A DNA stretch of 64,000 nucleotides from Vreelandella profundi. Its GTDB lineage: Bacteria > Pseudomonadota > Gammaproteobacteria > Pseudomonadales > Halomonadaceae. A model generated the notes under the pieces. That model worked only from the letters and a program-made list of their open reading frames with translations, was not told the DNA's origin and did not search any database. The translations under genes were made by a program, and so were the position numbers. The stretch spans positions 2,418,001 through 2,482,000 of the forward strand of contig NZ_CP077941.1 of assembly GCF_019722725.1 (NCBI RefSeq), in the 5' to 3' direction. Position 1 is the first letter of the stretch. Each line of letters starts with the position of its first letter. Of this stretch, positions 38,099 to 46,157 are shown in pieces.

Positions 38099-39067
38099 TT
38101 AAAACCAGTGTTTACGTTTGAATAGCCAAATCAGTATCCCACCAATTCCCAGCATGGCTCCCCACACAAAAAAATAGCCGTACTGATAGCGAAGCTCAGG
38201 CATATTTTCAAAGTTCATGCCGTAAATGCCGGCAATAAACGTCAGCGGTACAAAGATGGCGGTAATGACCGTCAGCACACGCATGGTGATATTTAGCTGG
38301 TGGGATGAAATAGAGATATAGCCATCGACTAAATCACCGCAAATCTCATAGTACATCTGCGTTAAGGTGTAGAGGCGCTCGAAGCGATCCGCGACATCGT
38401 TAATCGCGTGAAGCGTCTCGCTTTCTTCACGGGGCACATGCTCGTAGTCGTAAGCCGTTAGCTCTTGGGTAATTCCCTGGTGATAGCTAAAGATACGGCG
38501 CATTTTCACCAGCCGAGAGCGATAGGTAATGATCTTGCGCATGAGCACATCGTTACCGTCTTCGAGCAGCTCATCCTCCAGGTCGCTCAGTTCGGTTTCA
38601 AATTCGAGCAGACTATCGATATAAAAGCCGGCGGAAATATACATTACTCGCAGCGCGACATGCTCAGGGGAGTGCGCCAGCAGCGTCTTGCCGTGCTCAT
38701 TAAACAGCCGTTCAATACTGAGCGCTTCACCGGGATGAAGCGTCACTAAAAACCGTTCACCGACAAAAAAACAGACCTGCTGGGGAAGATAATTTAACTC
38801 GGCATCGAAAGATGAAATACCTCGGTAGATAATCAGCGTGTGATTATCGAACTCTTCAATTTTTGGCGGATGGCGCTCTTTATGGGCATCCTGAATCGCC
38901 ATGGGATGAAATTCAAAAGCCTCTAAAATGGTGCGTTCACTGTCCTGCGTCTCACCCTGCATATCGATCCAGATATGGCTGTCAGGCGTGGATTTCCACA
39001 TGGCCAGCAAGTCTTCATTACCTTCGTGAACCGCACCATCGGGCGTAGTAAGCATAGTTCTAATCAT
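38099..39067 (-). CDS. corA: Magnesium/cobalt transporter CorA family
   Basis: Pentameric inner-membrane divalent-cation channel, 322 residues. Long helical cytoplasmic domain, then two C-terminal membrane segments, the first ending in the selectivity motif YGMNFENMPEL (GMN). A short stretch after the last helix (KRKHWF) is cytoplasmic. In the 5' region on the same strand TAGCGCT/AGCGCTA (39087-39104) can form a hairpin. This is not the E. coli-type Mg2+ leader as far as I can see. Confidence 0.93.
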   Translation of the reverse strand: MIRTMLTTPDGAVHEGNEDLLAMWKSTPDSHIWIDMQGETQDSERTILEAFEFHPMAIQDAHKERHPPKIEEFDNHTLIIYRGISSFDAELNYLPQQVCFFVGERFLVTLHPGEALSIERLFNEHGKTLLAHSPEHVALRVMYISAGFYIDSLLEFETELSDLEDELLEDGNDVLMRKIITYRSRLVKMRRIFSYHQGITQELTAYDYEHVPREESETLHAINDVADRFERLYTLTQMYYEICGDLVDGYISISSHQLNITMRVLTVITAIFVPLTFIAGIYGMNFENMPELRYQYGYFFVWGAMLGIGGILIWLFKRKHWF

Positions 39068-39160
39068 AGTCGTCCTTGCGATTAGCTAGCGCTCAGAAGC
39101 GCTAATCGTTCTACGTACTTAGCCACTATAGCGATGCAGTCCCGGCACACCAAGCTCACG

Positions 39161-40555
39161 CTACGCGGCACCCTTCTGCACGGGCTGTTTCTTTATAGCA
39201 TAGGCGAGCACCACGCTGACCAACGTTGAAATAGTCAGTGCGCCCAGAAAGGGGCCCAGCGTTGGAATACTGCCAGGAAAGCTCGCCGCCACCACGCCTG
39301 CGCTGAAACTGCCCTGGCTTAGCCACCCTGGCAAAATAGCCCCGAGCAGCCCAGCAACACCGCCGCCAACCGCAGCTATTGGCGTCATGCGCTGCCACAA
39401 ACCTAGCAATACTGGCACCACAATGGCGGCGCAAAGTAAGTCGGCAATCAGGAAAAGGCGCAGTACCGATAACCCCTGCAAAGCAATCACCACCACGGGA
39501 ATCATTAACCCAACCGTCACCCACCGGGCGGCAACCAGCGAAACACCGCGCTGCCCGCTACGGGCGACAATGAGCGAGGCAATACCGTTTTGTAGCGTAT
39601 CGACACTGGAGGCTACCAAGGTCACAGCCAATACCAGCGCAGAGAGCGACAGCCAAGCGGGCGCATCTGTTAGCAGCGCAAAAAACGGCATCGGTGGTGC
39701 GCCCAGAGACACCCCGCTCATTGCCGCCAATATGCCTAAACCACCAATGACCATCACCACTACTATCGTCATAGCGCCGCCGAGCAATGCGCCACGCCCC
39801 AGGCTTTGGTCATCTTTAGCAGCCCATACGCGCTGCCAATAGCCCTGATGGAATAAGTTGGCGGCCGTTACCGCAATCACCAGCGTCAACGCCACGCTGA
39901 GCGCGCTGGTCACAGGAATAGCAGGCAGCGCCGCTTCGCTCGGCATAGAGGGCAGCCGCCAAAGTGCCATGCTGCCCACCACGGCCAATAGCGCCAGCAG
40001 CAGCCAGGCCTGCCAACGATCAGTAGCAAGGCTGGCTCGCAGGCCGCCCACTGCCGTATAAATAAGCGTGGCCAGCGCAACGCCAATAATCACTAAAGCG
40101 GGAGGCACATCAGACAGCAATGCCGTAATCGCACCAATCGCGGTTAGCTCAGCGGCTAGAAAGCAGGCCATATAGGCAATGGACACTAACGTGACCCAGC
40201 GCCGTACGCCGAGGCCATAGCAAGCCTCTGCAAATTCAGCGATGCTACGCCCCTCAGGAAGCGCCCGGCGAATCTTAGGCCCGTAAAGACCTAATACAAT
40301 AAAAGGTAATGCCGAGCCAAGCGCATAGCCTGCCAGGGCAAGCGGGCCCACAAAGGCACCAATTTCCGGCGGCGCAAAGAGAATCCACGCCCCCATGCCG
40401 GACGCAAGAAAGGAAAGCCCCAGGGTCGAGGCCGTTTGCGAATTGCGAGCGGTAATATAATCATCGAGCGGGCCATCAACCCAGCGTGCCCGCAGGCCTA
40501 GAAAAGCAAAGCAGCACAGCGCCGCGCCAAGTACAGCTGACGTTAGGTAAAGCAT
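39161..40555 (-). CDS. SSS-family transporter under TPP riboswitch, likely thiamine or precursor uptake
   Basis: 464 residues, about 13 membrane segments, sodium:solute symporter fold (e.g. GLSFLASGMGAWILFAPPEIG, AVGGLRASLATDRWQAW). Its start codon directly abuts a TPP riboswitch, so its substrate is very likely thiamine, hydroxymethylpyrimidine or the thiazole. This fits the predicted transporter ThiV described in comparative genomics of thiamine regulons. No thiamine synthesis gene lies nearby, so it seems to be a stand-alone uptake gene. Confidence 0.85.
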   Translation of the reverse strand: MLYLTSAVLGAALCCFAFLGLRARWVDGPLDDYITARNSQTASTLGLSFLASGMGAWILFAPPEIGAFVGPLALAGYALGSALPFIVLGLYGPKIRRALPEGRSIAEFAEACYGLGVRRWVTLVSIAYMACFLAAELTAIGAITALLSDVPPALVIIGVALATLIYTAVGGLRASLATDRWQAWLLLALLAVVGSMALWRLPSMPSEAALPAIPVTSALSVALTLVIAVTAANLFHQGYWQRVWAAKDDQSLGRGALLGGAMTIVVVMVIGGLGILAAMSGVSLGAPPMPFFALLTDAPAWLSLSALVLAVTLVASSVDTLQNGIASLIVARSGQRGVSLVAARWVTVGLMIPVVVIALQGLSVLRLFLIADLLCAAIVVPVLLGLWQRMTPIAAVGGGVAGLLGAILPGWLSQGSFSAGVVAASFPGSIPTLGPFLGALTISTLVSVVLAYAIKKQPVQKGAA

Positions 40556-40650
40556 GTCGCACTTCCTCCGCCGGTATGAACCGGATCAGGTTCCAGGGTC
40601 TGCGCAACGCGCATTCTCAGCCCTCCTTGATAAGGGCTCCCCTGGCGACA
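40555..40650 (-). promoter_or_regulatory. TPP riboswitch (thi box)
   Basis: Read on the minus strand, the element starts TGTCGCCAGGGGAGCCC, then GGGCTGAGAATG, a variable hairpin, GACCCTGGAACCTGATCC and GGTTCATACCGGCGGAGGAA. All conserved thi-box blocks are present in order. P1 pairs TGTCGC (40650-40645) with GCGACA (40560-40555). The 3' P1 strand touches the ATG, and the GGAGGAA ribosome site sits inside the conserved core, so TPP binding should block translation initiation. Confidence 0.95.
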
Positions 40651-40727
40651 GTGAATGGAGGCGCTATCCTCAATGAAAACCGCGCCTCAGTAAAGGAAAG
40701 TGAAACAAAGCAAAGGTAAAGTAACGC

Positions 40728-41336
40728 TTAACCGCTGGGCGTCGCTGCCTCGCGCGGCACGCGCCCCATCAGGTAAAACTCCTCATTAGGCGGCGTCCCC
40801 GCCAGCGTCACCAGTCGATTAGACAGGCCAAAAAAAGCAGCAATAGCGCCGATATCCCAGCAATCCTCTTGACTGAAGCCGACGGCCAGCAAGCGTGCAG
40901 ACCACTCGTCGGTCATTTCACCGATATCAATTGCGCAATGCATGGCAAAATCGAGCATCACGCGATGGCGCTCGCTAATGTGCGCCACGCGATAATTAAT
41001 CGCGACTTGGTCGGCCAGCAGCGGGTCTTTACTATAAATGCGCACCAGCGCACCGTGTGCCACCACGCAATATAAGCAGCGGTTTCGCGCACTGGTAGCG
41101 ACCACAATCATCTCTTTCTCTGCTTTAGTGAGCGACTCTGATTCCCGTTCCATTAACGCGTCGTGATAGGCAAAAAACGCCCTGAACTCAGCGGGACGAT
41201 GGGCCAGCATTAGGAAAACATTGGGCACAAAGCCCGCTTTTTCCTGAACGGCCAGAATCGTAGTGCGAATATCGTCGGGCAGATCATCGAGCGTTTCTGG
41301 CACGTTAAAGCGACTTAATGATGGCAACATAATCAC
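40728..41336 (-). CDS. AhpD/carboxymuconolactone-decarboxylase-like peroxidase-related enzyme
   Basis: 202 residues of the AhpD-like alkylhydroperoxidase fold. The redox motif CLYCVVAHG supplies C87, C90 and H94; KEMIVVATSARNR precedes it. The C-terminal sequence AIAAFFGLSNRLVTLAGTPPNEEFY matches the uncharacterised peroxidase-related family. It probably reduces peroxides through the CxxC pair; substrate not known. An inverted repeat lies just upstream. Confidence 0.87.
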   Translation of the reverse strand: MIMLPSLSRFNVPETLDDLPDDIRTTILAVQEKAGFVPNVFLMLAHRPAEFRAFFAYHDALMERESESLTKAEKEMIVVATSARNRCLYCVVAHGALVRIYSKDPLLADQVAINYRVAHISERHRVMLDFAMHCAIDIGEMTDEWSARLLAVGFSQEDCWDIGAIAAFFGLSNRLVTLAGTPPNEEFYLMGRVPREAATPSG

Positions 41337-41368
41337 CTCTTTATTGTTAATTTCAACGACTTCATTAA

Positions 41369-41398
41369 AACTGTTTACCTAATACAAAATAAACAGTT
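41369..41398. promoter_or_regulatory. Inverted repeat, probable operator
   Basis: AACTGTTTA (41369-41377) and TAAACAGTT (41390-41398) are perfect 9-bp inverted arms with centres 21 bp apart, two DNA turns. It lies 33-62 bases upstream of the peroxidase-related gene start, in an AT-rich region. It is probably bound by a dimeric repressor or activator that I cannot identify. Confidence 0.55.
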
Positions 41399-41507
41399 AA
41401 CTTAAGAAACGTTGCATCGGCAGCCCTGCTCGCCATAATGAATAACCGGGTTACGCAGAAACTTATGCGCGACGCCTACTAAATAGCTCTTTCAAAGAGA
41501 CATTGTC

Positions 41508-42200
41508 ATGAGTCATAACGAAGCTAAGGAACATATCTCTGGCCGTCTAAACGAGCTGTTTACCGACCCCTATCGAGCGTTTGAAAATAATACGGATGAG
41601 CGCCAGCTACACATCCGAATCATGCTGCATATGTTGCTTGCTCGGCCTATGAATCGGGGCCATATGACACTAAGAGTGATCCATGGCTGGGAAAATGGCG
41701 GCTTTGAACCCGAAGATCTTCAGCATGTGGACTATCCTCTCCATGGTGTGGCTGACTTTAAGCGTGCAGTTCAAGAGTTTGTCAATGCGGCAAAGCACAA
41801 CACGCCATTACCTGCCGATAAAACTGCCGTTCTAGCAACGCCTCTAGATGATGCCATTGCAGATGCTGAGGCCGTGGGTCAAGATCTTACCCTCGACATT
41901 CGCGACACGCCGGCTCGCTGGCCTGCCTTTGAAGGCGGCTTAGCCCTTTATACGTTGTTCAAAATGTACCACCGCCTCACTTATGGCGAGGATGACAACT
42001 ACCGGTGCACCCAATGTATAACACCGCTGGGCATACGCGAAATACACGAATTTCATCTTGAAGAAGGCGAATTTGCGCTACTCGTACCACAAGCGCCCAA
42101 CGTCATCAATGAACCCTCTTTACTTGTATTGCATGAGAGTCAGCTTGATCCAATCGAACAGCTGCTTGAAGAAAGCCTGACTATTTTTGATAACTTTTGA
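41508..42200 (+). CDS. Hypothetical protein, 230 residues
   Basis: I do not recognise it. The protein is soluble, without signal or membrane segment, acidic, with several aromatic stretches (RPMNRGHMTLRVIHGWENGG, YTLFKMYHRLTYGEDDNY) and a CTQC motif near 170 that may bind a metal. The C-terminus is strongly acidic. It is transcribed away from the operator-bearing region and ends just before a hairpin and the convergent mmsA. Codon usage resembles the neighbours, so a real gene is likely. Confidence 0.7.
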   Translation: MSHNEAKEHISGRLNELFTDPYRAFENNTDERQLHIRIMLHMLLARPMNRGHMTLRVIHGWENGGFEPEDLQHVDYPLHGVADFKRAVQEFVNAAKHNTPLPADKTAVLATPLDDAIADAEAVGQDLTLDIRDTPARWPAFEGGLALYTLFKMYHRLTYGEDDNYRCTQCITPLGIREIHEFHLEEGEFALLVPQAPNVINEPSLLVLHESQLDPIEQLLEESLTIFDNF

Positions 42201-42249
42201 GTAATGCGACACCGCTTAATCCATACAGGTAGCGCCCTGCCCTACTATC

Positions 42250-42277
42250 ATTAGACCCCGTTTAAGCGGGGTCTAAT
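42250..42277. terminator. 11-bp hairpin between convergent genes
   Basis: ATTAGACCCCG pairs with CGGGGTCTAAT around TTTAAG. On the plus strand a T7 run follows about 16 bases later (42293-42299), too far for a strict terminator. It may work as a weak bidirectional terminator. Confidence 0.45.
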
Positions 42278-42298
42278 GGGGCGATGAACCGCGTTTTT

Positions 42299-43798
42299 TT
42301 AGCCCAGCGAAATCGTGCTATTAATGCCACTAGAAACGTTCTCCGGCTCGAACCAGCGTGCCGTGACGGTTTTTGTTTGCGTCCAGAAAGCGATGGCCTG
42401 CTTACCGTTTGGCCCTAAATCACCGAGCTTCGACGCCCGCGAACCGGTAAAGCTGAAATATGCCACCGGTACCGGAATCGGCACGTTAATACCGATTTGC
42501 CCCACATCAATGTCGGTTTCAAAACGGCGCGCCACCCAGCCTGAGTTGGTAAAAATCGAGGTACCGTTACCGTTAGGGTTGGCATTGATAAAGGCGATGG
42601 CATCATCCAGCGTTTCAACGCTGACCACACACAGCACAGGCCCAAAAATCTCCTCACGATAAATAGTCATATCGGCGGTCACATCGGCAAATAGCGTCGG
42701 CCCAACGAAGTTACCGTTAGGGTAGCCCTCTACCTGGACATTGCGGCCATCGACCATCAGCTTGGCGCCCTCTTTTTCACCCGCATCGATTAAGCGCAAA
42801 ACACGATCACGCGCAGCGGGTGAGACCAACGGGCCTAAGTCTGCATCAAGCTGGGTACCTGGCCCCACTTTCATATTACGTGCGGCATCAACAATATCGG
42901 TTAACCATTCCCGTGCATCCCCCACGAGTACGACCACCGAGTTGGCCATACAGCGTTGGCCCGCGGCGCCAAATGCCGAACCCAGCAAGTTGTTAATGGC
43001 CTGACTGCGGTTGGCATCAGGCATGACCACGCAGTGATTCTTAGCACCCATCATCGCCTGCATCCGCTTGCCTGCTGCCGCCGCGCGGTTATAAAGCAAT
43101 GAACCTACGTGGGTTGAGCCAATAAACGAAAGCGCTTTGATATCTTGATGATCAGCAATCTGATTGGCCACATCAGGCCCACCGTGCACCACGTTGAGTA
43201 CCCCGGGCGGGATTCCAGCCTCGTGGGCCAGTTCCACCAAGCGCATGGTAGAGCTTGGGTCTTGCTCCGACGGCTTTAGAATAAAGGTGTTGCCGGTCGC
43301 AATCGCCAGCGGGAACATAAAACACGGCAACATGATTGGAAAGTTAAACGCAGTGATCCCCGCACCAACGCCGAGCGGTTGATGCATGGTGTAAACATCG
43401 ACTTCATTCGCCGCATTTTCCGCCAGCTCGCCAAGCTGCAGCGAAGTAATCGAACAAGCGTGTTCTACGACCTCTAGGCCACGACCTACTTCGCCTTCCG
43501 CATCCGGTAGGGTTTTACCATGCTCTTCGGTAATCAACGCCGCGAGTTCCGACGTGTTATCGCGAATCAAAGCCTGGAGTTTGAGCATAATGCGCATACG
43601 CTTGCCCAGCGGCACTTTACGCCACGTCTTAAACGCCTCTTTTGCGCTGCTAACAGCGCGCTCCACTTCCTCAGCCGTGCAGAACGGTACCCGAGCGACC
43701 ACTTCTTGCGTCGCAGGGTTAACCACGTCGTGCCACTCTTGGCTTTTTGACTGCACGGGCTGACCATCGATATACATAGGGATTTGGCGAACGGACAT
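42299..43798 (-). CDS. mmsA: CoA-acylating methylmalonate-semialdehyde dehydrogenase
   Basis: Oxidises (methyl)malonate semialdehyde to propionyl- or acetyl-CoA in valine and inositol degradation. 499 residues. Catalytic C283 in [11 protein letters not shown]. As is typical of the CoA-acylating MmsA/IolA group, the general-base Glu of other aldehyde dehydrogenases is replaced by Asn (MGAKNH, residue about 254). NAD motif [20 protein letters not shown]. An 18-bp palindrome lies 99 bases upstream. No mmsB is adjacent. Confidence 0.94.
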   Translation of the reverse strand: MSVRQIPMYIDGQPVQSKSQEWHDVVNPATQEVVARVPFCTAEEVERAVSSAKEAFKTWRKVPLGKRMRIMLKLQALIRDNTSELAALITEEHGKTLPDAEGEVGRGLEVVEHACSITSLQLGELAENAANEVDVYTMHQPLGVGAGITAFNFPIMLPCFMFPLAIATGNTFILKPSEQDPSSTMRLVELAHEAGIPPGVLNVVHGGPDVANQIADHQDIKALSFIGSTHVGSLLYNRAAAAGKRMQAMMGAKNHCVVMPDANRSQAINNLLGSAFGAAGQRCMANSVVVLVGDAREWLTDIVDAARNMKVGPGTQLDADLGPLVSPAARDRVLRLIDAGEKEGAKLMVDGRNVQVEGYPNGNFVGPTLFADVTADMTIYREEIFGPVLCVVSVETLDDAIAFINANPNGNGTSIFTNSGWVARRFETDIDVGQIGINVPIPVPVAYFSFTGSRASKLGDLGPNGKQAIAFWTQTKTVTARWFEPENVSSGINSTISLG

Positions 43799-43896
43799 AG
43801 TGCTGCTCCTGTTACTTAAAAATGCGTATTTATTGTTGGAAAGCGGTTACTGACAGGCGTAGTGATAATAAATGGGTGTTCAGGGTATAGCAGCAA

Positions 43897-43914
43897 GTTG
43901 ACGTTAACGTCAAC
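43897..43914. promoter_or_regulatory. 18-bp palindrome, LiuR-like operator of mmsA
   Basis: GTTGACGTTAACGTCAAC is a perfect palindrome. Its ACGTTAACGT core resembles operators described for LiuR, a MerR-family regulator of branched-chain amino acid degradation in proteobacteria. Its target here would be mmsA, a valine-pathway gene whose start is at 43798. The assignment to LiuR is inference from remembered motif shape. Confidence 0.55.
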
Positions 43915-44076
43915 CAAGTATCACGTGAGTAAACAAAATCTTCGGCGTGGCGTCAATTAGCTTTTCCCAATTGAGACAACGCTGGCTATGCTTCGGCTAA
44001 TCAGGCCAGCCATGCCTGAGAGGATTGTTCACGATAAATGCTAGGCATGACGTGTTATAAGCACAGGGAACTATTT

Positions 44077-45132
44077 ATGCAGACTTTTAGCTGTTGCTGT
44101 GGCAATCCTGTTTTTTATGAGAATACTCAATGCCTTGCATGCCAGTCAGAAGTAGGCTGGTGTCCGAGTTGCAGCAACATTGTAGCCATTGAACCGCTGG
44201 AGAGTGGCGGCTTTCTCTGCACACACCCAGGCTGCGAAACCCCGCTAATGAAATGCTATAACTATGCCGTTGAGAACGTCTGCAACCGGATGGTGGTGAT
44301 GAAGGAAGGCCACGCTGACACGCTATGCGACTGCTGCCGCTATAACGACGTCATCCCTGACCTGGCGATTGACGGGCACCGTGAGCGCTGGGCAGCCCTT
44401 GAAGCCGCTAAGCGTCGGCTATTTCATACGCTGGATCTACTCAAACTGCCGCACGGCACCAAAGACGATGATATTGCCGTGCCCTTAAGCTTCTCGTTTA
44501 TGGCGGACGCCCTGCCCGACCAGGGGCTGTGGCGCTCGACCGCCAAGCAAGAGAAGGTATATACCGGGCATGCCTCTGGACACATTACGATCAACGTCAA
44601 AGAAGCCGATGACGTGGAGCGTGAGCGCCTGCGGGTCGATATGAATGAGTCCCACCGCACGCTGATCGGCCATTTCCGTCATGAAATTGGCCACTACTAT
44701 TGGGACGTGTTGGTGAAAGAGCGCGATGAAGAAGCCTGCCGCGCGGTATTTGGCAATCATCACCGGCCGAGCTATGCCGAAGCCCTAGAGCAGTATTACC
44801 AAACGGGCGCTCCCGCTGACTGGTCCAATCGATTCATTTCCGCTTACGCCACCATGCACCCGTGGGAGGATTTTGCTGAAACGTTCGCGTACTACTTGGA
44901 TATGGTAGCGGTGCTGGATACAGCGCTGCATATGGGCATTACCCACGTTGAATACGACGGCAGCCTAGATAGCATGCTGATTGCTTTTCATCAGGTCGGG
45001 TTAGCGGTAAACGAACTGAATCGCGATATGGGACTACTCGATTTAGCCCCTGGAGTGCTTGCCCCGCCCGTACGTGAAAAGCTGGCGTACCTGCATAAAA
45101 TCATTCAGGCCGCCAGCCCGGTACCGCGTTAA
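44077..45132 (+). CDS. Putative zinc metallopeptidase with N-terminal zinc-ribbon-like cysteines
   Basis: About 351 residues from ATG 44077. The N-terminal 60 residues hold paired Cys (SCCCGNPVFYENTQCLAC, CPSC) like zinc-ribbon knuckles. The catalytic motif HEIGH is at 202-206 (FRHEIGHYYWD) and a conserved HPWEDFAETFAYYLDM at about 261-276 supplies the third metal-ligand Glu, so it belongs to the gluzincin-like putative zinc-binding metallopeptidase family. It ends four bases from the stop of the alpha-E gene and is part of the transglutaminase/ATP-grasp neighbourhood. Substrate unknown. Confidence 0.85.
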   Translation: MQTFSCCCGNPVFYENTQCLACQSEVGWCPSCSNIVAIEPLESGGFLCTHPGCETPLMKCYNYAVENVCNRMVVMKEGHADTLCDCCRYNDVIPDLAIDGHRERWAALEAAKRRLFHTLDLLKLPHGTKDDDIAVPLSFSFMADALPDQGLWRSTAKQEKVYTGHASGHITINVKEADDVERERLRVDMNESHRTLIGHFRHEIGHYYWDVLVKERDEEACRAVFGNHHRPSYAEALEQYYQTGAPADWSNRFISAYATMHPWEDFAETFAYYLDMVAVLDTALHMGITHVEYDGSLDSMLIAFHQVGLAVNELNRDMGLLDLAPGVLAPPVREKLAYLHKIIQAASPVPR

Positions 45133-45136
45133 CCGG

Positions 45137-46153
45137 CTAGTCGTTGTCGTTATCGCCAGCGTGACTTTGGCTTTGACTTTGGCTCTGCCCCGGCGATTGC
45201 GCCACGCGCGGCACGCTGTCGTCATTAACAAAATACGTCGCGCTGAGCGTATCGTGAATGGCGGCAAAGCCAATCTGCAGCTCATCGATGAACGCATGCA
45301 GCTTGCTGGGCGAATGCGCCAGCGCTTGAATATCGGCGTCCACCACGTCGGCACGTACCAGCGAAACAGTCGCCGCTGGGCGGTCTTGTCGGGGCAATAG
45401 CGTAAGCTCATGGAGCAACGTTTCAAGACTGCAAGCAATCGAGCGCGGCAAGTTTGGGTCTTGCAGTAGAAAGCGCAGTACGTCCGGCCCCCGCACACGC
45501 AGGCGCACCTGTTGACGGTACATTTGGTAAGCGGTTAGTGATTTAAGTACGCTCATCCACTGAAGGTTTTCAAACGGCAGCAGCTCTTCAGGGTTCTGGG
45601 GCAGCAAGCTGGCAGAGCGCACGTCAACAATACGCGTGGTCATATCGGCGCGCTCTAGCTGGCGGCCCAGCTCAATAAACGTTCGCGCCGGGCCGTGGCT
45701 TAAGGTGCCTTCAATCAGCCCCGTTAGCGCCTGGCATCCGCGAATCACACTTTTTAAGAAGCTATCTCGGCGCCTTGGGCTAACGCCATTTTCGGCATGG
45801 TCGGCCACACTCAGGTAAAGCTGATTGACCTCTTCCCATATCTCTCTTGGCACAACGTCCCGCGTGGTTCTTAAGTTCTCGCGGGCACTGGCGAGTGCGG
45901 AAATAATCGAAATATCATTATCGGGATCAGCACACAAAAAGTGCACTACGTTGCGCTCATCAAAGCTGTCATGACGCGATTTAAAAGTTTCCAGGCTGCC
46001 AGTCATATCAATGAGCGGTGCCCAGCCCAACGGTAGGCGCCCTGGCAAATCAAGCATTAGATGGCTGTTAACACTTAACAGACGCGCGGTATCTTCCGCA
46101 CGTTCGATATAACGCGCCATCCAGTAAAGGTTCTCTGCAACGCGTGACAGCAT
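45137..46153 (-). CDS. Alpha-E domain protein (stand-alone)
   Basis: 338 residues, almost all helical, DUF403/alpha-E family (COG2307). Signature MLSRVAENLYWMARYIERAEDTARLL at the start. Alpha-E proteins are found with circularly permuted ATP-grasps and transglutaminase-like proteases; their biochemical activity is not established. The C-terminus is a low-complexity run (QSQSQSQSH then DNDND) encoded by imperfect 6-base repeats. The gene is four bases downstream of the ATP-grasp gene, in one transcript. Confidence 0.92.
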   Translation of the reverse strand: MLSRVAENLYWMARYIERAEDTARLLSVNSHLMLDLPGRLPLGWAPLIDMTGSLETFKSRHDSFDERNVVHFLCADPDNDISIISALASARENLRTTRDVVPREIWEEVNQLYLSVADHAENGVSPRRRDSFLKSVIRGCQALTGLIEGTLSHGPARTFIELGRQLERADMTTRIVDVRSASLLPQNPEELLPFENLQWMSVLKSLTAYQMYRQQVRLRVRGPDVLRFLLQDPNLPRSIACSLETLLHELTLLPRQDRPAATVSLVRADVVDADIQALAHSPSKLHAFIDELQIGFAAIHDTLSATYFVNDDSVPRVAQSPGQSQSQSQSHAGDNDND

Positions 46154-46157
46154 GGCG

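Noticed and set aside
43980..44000. TGGCTATGCTTCGGCT as a sigma-54 promoter for the metallopeptidase
   Set aside because: GG-N10-GC spacing fits, but most other consensus positions do not.
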